DNA of 64,000 bases, taken from NCBI GenBank assembly GCA_022414725.1, contig CM039462.1, positions 120,644,750 through 120,708,749 on the forward strand, given 5' to 3'. The position numbers and the translations under genes are program-made. The notes beneath the pieces are model-generated. The model ran no database searches, had not been told where the DNA came from, and was given only the letters and a program-made list of their open reading frames with translations. Every line of letters starts with the position of its first letter. Position 1 is the stretch's first letter. Of this stretch, positions 60,801 to 64,000 are shown piece by piece. The DNA is from Microglena sp. YARC. Taxonomy: Eukaryota > Chlorophyta > Chlorophyceae > Chlamydomonadales > Chlamydomonadaceae.

Positions 60801-62193
60801 GGAAAGGTCGTCGTCAAAGCTAACGATCGCCACTCCCCCACCAACGCTATCCAGTGACACGAATGCGCGCATGCGACAGTCCGATGAGGGAGGGCGGCGC
60901 AGCCAACGAAAAACCTGGCGAAACATGGCAGGGTCCTCATAAACAGTAGAACGACGCACCTTTAATGAAACTGACCGGCCCAGATTGTCAACTACCCCAT
61001 TCATCAACTGCACAGCATGCAAATCTTTGAGATCACCACTTCCACTCATTAACCGACCAAATATGGCAGGTATCGTGTCAGAGAAGAGACCTCGGATCGA
61101 AGGAAGCATTCGGTAGAAAGAAGGCGATGCTCGAGCAACCGCAACGACGCTCCTGACTTCGATGGATACTACCTCAACAAGTGGATTGGAAGGGTTGGGG
61201 GCGATGATGACACCAGGTCCGACACTACTACTAGTAGTAGTAGTAGTAGTACTAGTAGTACCAACACGAGATGGTGTTAATGGAAAGTATTTGAGAACAA
61301 ACCCTCTAGATGGCGACGACTTGTGCTTGCGCTTACCCAGCACGTCCTCTATTGTGGCGAAGTTCACAACCATGAGTCTCGAGGATTTATCGATGCCCCA
61401 ATGTAAGCAAGTCACCGATTGTCTCGAACTCGAAGGGCGACTCAGCTACCTTCAATCGCGAAGAGGAGGAGGACCATGCGTCCGGGTCCTCCTCCCCCCT
61501 CTCCACAAGAGGTAATTGCGGTTCAAATGGGTTCACGCTCCAAGCGTTTAGGAGAACATCTGAAGAGGTTGTCTGCTGGACGTAGCGCACTCCCATGCGC
61601 CGGTAAGCAACCGACCCTTCGGATGCGAAGAAACGCATAGCGGCAGAAGTGAAATGCTGAAGAGACACATGGTCCGAAACCACTATCGCATTCTTGTCGT
61701 TGGGCCCCACAACAACGTCCAATGCGCGGAGCGCCTTATCGGACAAGGGCTGCTCATGCATAGCCAACAACATTTTGTATACGCGCTCTCGCGAAACGCG
61801 GCCATTTAAGACATCTCCAAAGCGAGGGTCCGAGTTCGCGCGAACGTTGGCCATGATGTGCGAGACCACGTGGTCAAGATATGGATTGTCCAGGTACGCT
61901 CGAAGTGTAGCGTCCCCTCCTCCGCGTACGGTGCTAGTGCTAGAAACTTCTTCGTTAGGCGAATAAGAAACCCAGAAACATACGCCCTCATTCGTGCGGG
62001 CATGTCCTGACCGGACGAGTGCGCCACGCAGAGCGCGAACGGAAAGCCTATGGCAATCAAAGCCTGGAGGCAGCCCGATACTAACCGGTGTCGAGGACGA
62101 AACGGATGTCCATTTCCGCAATACGAACGGGGAAGAAGAAGAAGAAGAAGATGCAGGAGAGGATGAAGAGGACTTATTTTTCTTATTTTTCAT
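57840..62193 (-). pseudogene. Early transcription factor large subunit (poxvirus A7-like), three frame breaks (copy 2)
   Basis: About 1450 codons, close to the size of the African swine fever virus homologue. It starts at 62193 (MKNKKNKSSSSSPASS). Four frames cover it in order: to 61387, 61415-59610, 59725-58316 and 58340-57840, joined at short overlaps. Signatures: a FVLKYFPLTPS stretch, YICPTVWCPMS with a following GGRCPGG near 59720, and GFLDPSKHPSGLCLPCCF with downstream Cys near 59550, as in A7-like proteins of mimi-, asfar- and poxviruses. With a D6-like helicase the subunit would recognise early promoters. Each break is a single-base-type event and may be a sequencing error. Confidence 0.65.
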
Positions 62194-62273
62194 TGACAAG
62201 TGTGAGGACAGGACAATCAATAAAATGAACTACTGTTTTTTTATACGGTTTCCCACAGTTCCCCACTGGGGCC

Positions 62274-62429
62274 ATGTTCGCATCGTGTAAAAGAATTTTC
62301 AAAGAGGACGTTTCTGTGACAGATGAGTTCAAAACGACATTATTGACCGGTCTGAGTGTAACATTGTTTGTATCGACGAAGCAGGATTTTACGCTGGCGA
62401 ACACAGCAGATTCAGTTGTTCTCAAATAA
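62274..62429 (+). CDS. Possible small protein, 51 residues
   Basis: A frame starting MFASCKRIFKEDVSVTDEFK and ending in R2 sequence (TADSVVLK, stop). The block KRIFKEDVxVT recurs at 30310 and at 4793. This may be the tail of a membrane protein or a dispersed fragment. Coding status is uncertain. Confidence 0.25.
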   Translation: MFASCKRIFKEDVSVTDEFKTTLLTGLSVTLFVSTKQDFTLANTADSVVLK

Positions 62430-62438
62430 AGCCTGTTC

Positions 62439-62462
62439 TCAAATAAACCCTAAACCCTAAAC
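62439..62462. repeat. Short CCCTAAA repeat, plant-type telomere motif
   Basis: AAACCCTAAACCCTAAACC, two and a half units, follows an R2-like end. Copy 1 has only one unit at the same place. Confidence 0.5.
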
Positions 62463-62513
62463 CGGGCACGGAGATTAAAAAAAAATGACGGTAGCAATAA
62501 TTAATGCCATAAT

Positions 62514-63147
62514 CTACTTGTAGATTGCGGTTGCATCGGCGATGAGTAAGCGCTTCTCGAGACTCTTTAACAGTCCTGGGTCGGCGCTCTTCTGTTTGGG
62601 GATCCTTAGCTTCTCGTGGGAGGCGTCGGGGATCCTCTGATGCATGACATTCTGCAGGAATTGGTGCTTCTTTAGCAGGGCGTTGTGCTTTGCCTTGACA
62701 TTCTTCAGTTCGGCGTATTGGGTGAGGATCTGGTGTTGAAACGCAAGCTTAAGCGTGTTGATCTCGTCGACGAGCATGTCCATGTCGTTCTCGACGTGGG
62801 GTACCGTCAAGCGAACGTTGTGGATGATGTCGTCCACGTTCTCGCCGATCAGGTTCGTGAAAACCTGGTTGCGGTGATCGTCGCACGCGTATATGTGGCA
62901 ACTTATCAAGTGGTAAGATCTTCGTCGCAGGGGCGGAGCTCTTGCTGTGGTTGGTGCACGGCGCGTTTAGTCCACCGGCGCATCGCGTGGCAACTTCCTC
63001 GACGACCGCGTAGTGCACATTGCACGCGTTAAAGCAACTGTTCCCCGACACTATCGTGGTGGGGTTGCAGCTTAATACGGTGTTGTGGCACCTACCGCAG
63101 ACGGTCGAGCCGTGGCAGCGAGTTTCGGTGGTAATCTGTGAGGACAT
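62514..63147 (-). pseudogene. Cys-rich N-terminus plus coiled-coil protein, one frameshift (copy 2)
   Basis: The start is at 63147 (MSSQITTETRCHGS). The first part is Cys-rich (VCGRCHNTVLSC, CFNACNVHY), a possible zinc-binding unit. After a frame slip near 62905 the second frame reads SCHIYACDDHRNQVFTNLIG and then a coiled coil (DMLVDEINTLKLAFQHQIL, YAELKNVKAKHNALLKKH) to the stop at 62514. About 210 residues. No family assigned. AAAATTGA lies 63 bases upstream of the start (63210-63217). Confidence 0.5.
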
Positions 63148-63209
63148 TGTGAGATCTGAATGAATGAATGAATGAAGATTCGTTGTGAGTACAGGGCACT
63201 CAATCGGTT

Positions 63210-63217
63210 TCAATTTT
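63210..63217 (-). promoter_or_regulatory. AAAATTGA octamer upstream of the coiled-coil gene
   Basis: The minus strand reads AAAATTGA 63 bases before the 63147 start, a spacing usual for mimivirus early promoters, and it is kept in copy 1 (31290-31297). Chance occurrence cannot be excluded. Confidence 0.25.
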
Positions 63218-63224
63218 TTTCTGC

Positions 63225-63273
63225 GGTCTGGATGATTATAAGGTGTGTCCCACTTTATTTGAGAACAACTGTA
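63225..63273. repeat. R2 right-end fragment
   Basis: GTCTGGATGATTATAAGGTG through TTTATTTGAGAACAACTGTA. In copy 1 a larger R2/Fanzor mosaic occupies this place. Confidence 0.6.
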
Positions 63274-63309
63274 ATGACCAATTGTACAACAGGATACAAT
63301 GGTAAAAAA

Positions 63310-63846
63310 ATGAGCAAGAGGTACGTTGTAATTGGGCTCAGCCCATGTACTTGTCGTACAACAACGAATAATTATCAATCTTCGTTGCATCCTCGTCAAC
63401 GTCGTCTATTCTCAGCAACGCACAGAGACACGCGGTTCGTAGTCGCATTCAAAGAAGACGAAGTGCGTATCGCGGAACACGTCGCGTCATTGTTGGATGC
63501 AGGGGAGATGCATCAAAATGTCGCTCATGTCAACAACAGGAACAAGACCCTCTTCATTAAAAAGAGGGGTATCCGCCTGGCCACCGCCAACAAGAAGACA
63601 GAAGATCCCGCCACATCAAGAACACCAATACTTGAGCATATATCGCGAACCGAATTCGATGACATGCCACACACACGCATGCTTGGTACAATATGTGTCA
63701 GTCACGTGTTGGACGAGGACGACGACGTCATCTTCCTCTCATGCAGTGTGCGGAAACCCAACTTGAATAATTTTGAACGGTGTGTACATCACCTGTCACG
63801 CGAGTTCGGCGGCAGCAACATCTTTGGAGGAGAGGAGGATGTCTGA
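63310..63846 (+). CDS. Unknown protein (copy 2)
   Basis: 178 residues from MSKRYVVIGLSPCTCRTTTN (ATG 63310, conserved in copy 1; the earlier ATG at 63172 lies upstream of an R2 end). The sequence is mixed alpha/beta in character with an acidic stretch (SHVLDEDDDVIFLSCSV) near residue 140. There are no known motifs and no hydrophobic segment. The next gene starts inside its last codons (ATGTCTGA overlap), so the two are probably transcribed and regulated together. Confidence 0.5.
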   Translation: MSKRYVVIGLSPCTCRTTTNNYQSSLHPRQRRLFSATHRDTRFVVAFKEDEVRIAEHVASLLDAGEMHQNVAHVNNRNKTLFIKKRGIRLATANKKTEDPATSRTPILEHISRTEFDDMPHTRMLGTICVSHVLDEDDDVIFLSCSVRKPNLNNFERCVHHLSREFGGSNIFGGEEDV

Positions 63847-64000
63847 ATATTACACTCATGAGTACGGTGGTGCACCTCCAAGTAAACAACGGTCTTGGAC
63901 AATTACTAATCCATGGGTCAATGTTATCGTCCCATGTTGTTGTTGTCTTAAAGACCCCGTAGTATACGAAGAACACAAGCACAATCACAGAATGGACCGT
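63839..64000 (+). CDS. Unknown protein, N-terminal 54 residues (runs off the window)
   Basis: The ATG at 63839 overlaps the end of the previous gene by eight bases. The frame reads MSEYYTHEYGGAPPSKQRSW, then a hydrophobic PWVNVIVPCCCC segment and a basic HKHNHRMDR stretch before the window ends. Four adjacent Cys after a short hydrophobic run could be a lipidation or metal site. A damaged copy starts at 32252. Confidence 0.45.
   Translation, partial: MSEYYTHEYGGAPPSKQRSWTITNPWVNVIVPCCCCLKDPVVYEEHKHNHRMDR

Noticed and set aside
1..64000. tRNA or rRNA genes
   Set aside because: No cloverleaf or conserved rRNA stretch was found by eye; a covariance search would be decisive.

Overview
The window looks like DNA of a large nucleocytoplasmic DNA virus (Nucleocytoviricota), free or endogenised in a eukaryotic genome. 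Intron-less genes on both strands encode hallmark or typical families: a D5-like SF3 helicase, a probable poxvirus A7-like early transcription factor large subunit with its Cys-rich signatures, a SNF2 helicase, a YqaJ-type exonuclease, an Ulp1-like protease, RNase III, a metacaspase, a 2OG-Fe(II) dioxygenase, a calcineurin-like phosphoesterase and several small membrane proteins of kinds common in these viruses. No capsid, DNA polymerase or packaging ATPase gene is seen, so I do not name a family or host. The exact 1,000-base N gap (33141-34140) shows that this is a scaffold.

Layout. Left arm (1-5570), mostly minus strand: phosphoesterase, DUF5767-like protein split by a stop, membrane protein, broken D5-like helicase, membrane protein, and a cut TauE/SafE-like gene. 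Copy 1 (about 5.6-32.46 kb): SAP-like protein, MscL-like protein, membrane protein, metacaspase, RNase III, three poorly known genes, SNF2 helicase, repeat-rich protein, RING protein, YqaJ exonuclease, Ulp1 protease, WDW-repeat protein, acidic DUF5760-like protein, Gly-rich/LamG/discoidin surface protein, early transcription factor, Cys-rich coiled-coil protein and two more. After the gap, 34.14-36.2 kb is an error-rich inverted copy of the left arm. Copy 2 (about 37.2-64.0 kb) repeats the copy-1 gene order in the same direction with clear divergence.

The two copies carry different lesions. Copy 1 has an in-frame stop in the SNF2 gene, a catalytic Cys-to-Tyr change plus a frameshift in the protease, and a frameshift that removes the RING protein's membrane anchor. 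Copy 2 has broken SAP, MscL-like, metacaspase and RNase III genes but good SNF2, RING, YqaJ and protease genes. Single-base indels are densest on both sides of the gap, so many breaks there may be unpolished sequence rather than decay. Substitutions, in-frame indels and copy-specific insertions far from the gap look real.

Small mobile elements are frequent. R1 is about 165 bp with inverted ends and 4-bp target duplications, with one filled/empty site pair. R2 and R3 are TA-ended, Tc1/mariner-like inverted-repeat families. Two groups of Fanzor/TnpB-like C-terminal remnants are present, one followed by a conserved 3-prime noncoding block. R3 ends bracket copy-specific genes: the dioxygenase in copy 2 and the WDW-repeat gene in copy 1. 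R3 may therefore act as a cargo-carrying cassette, which is the most interesting possibility here.
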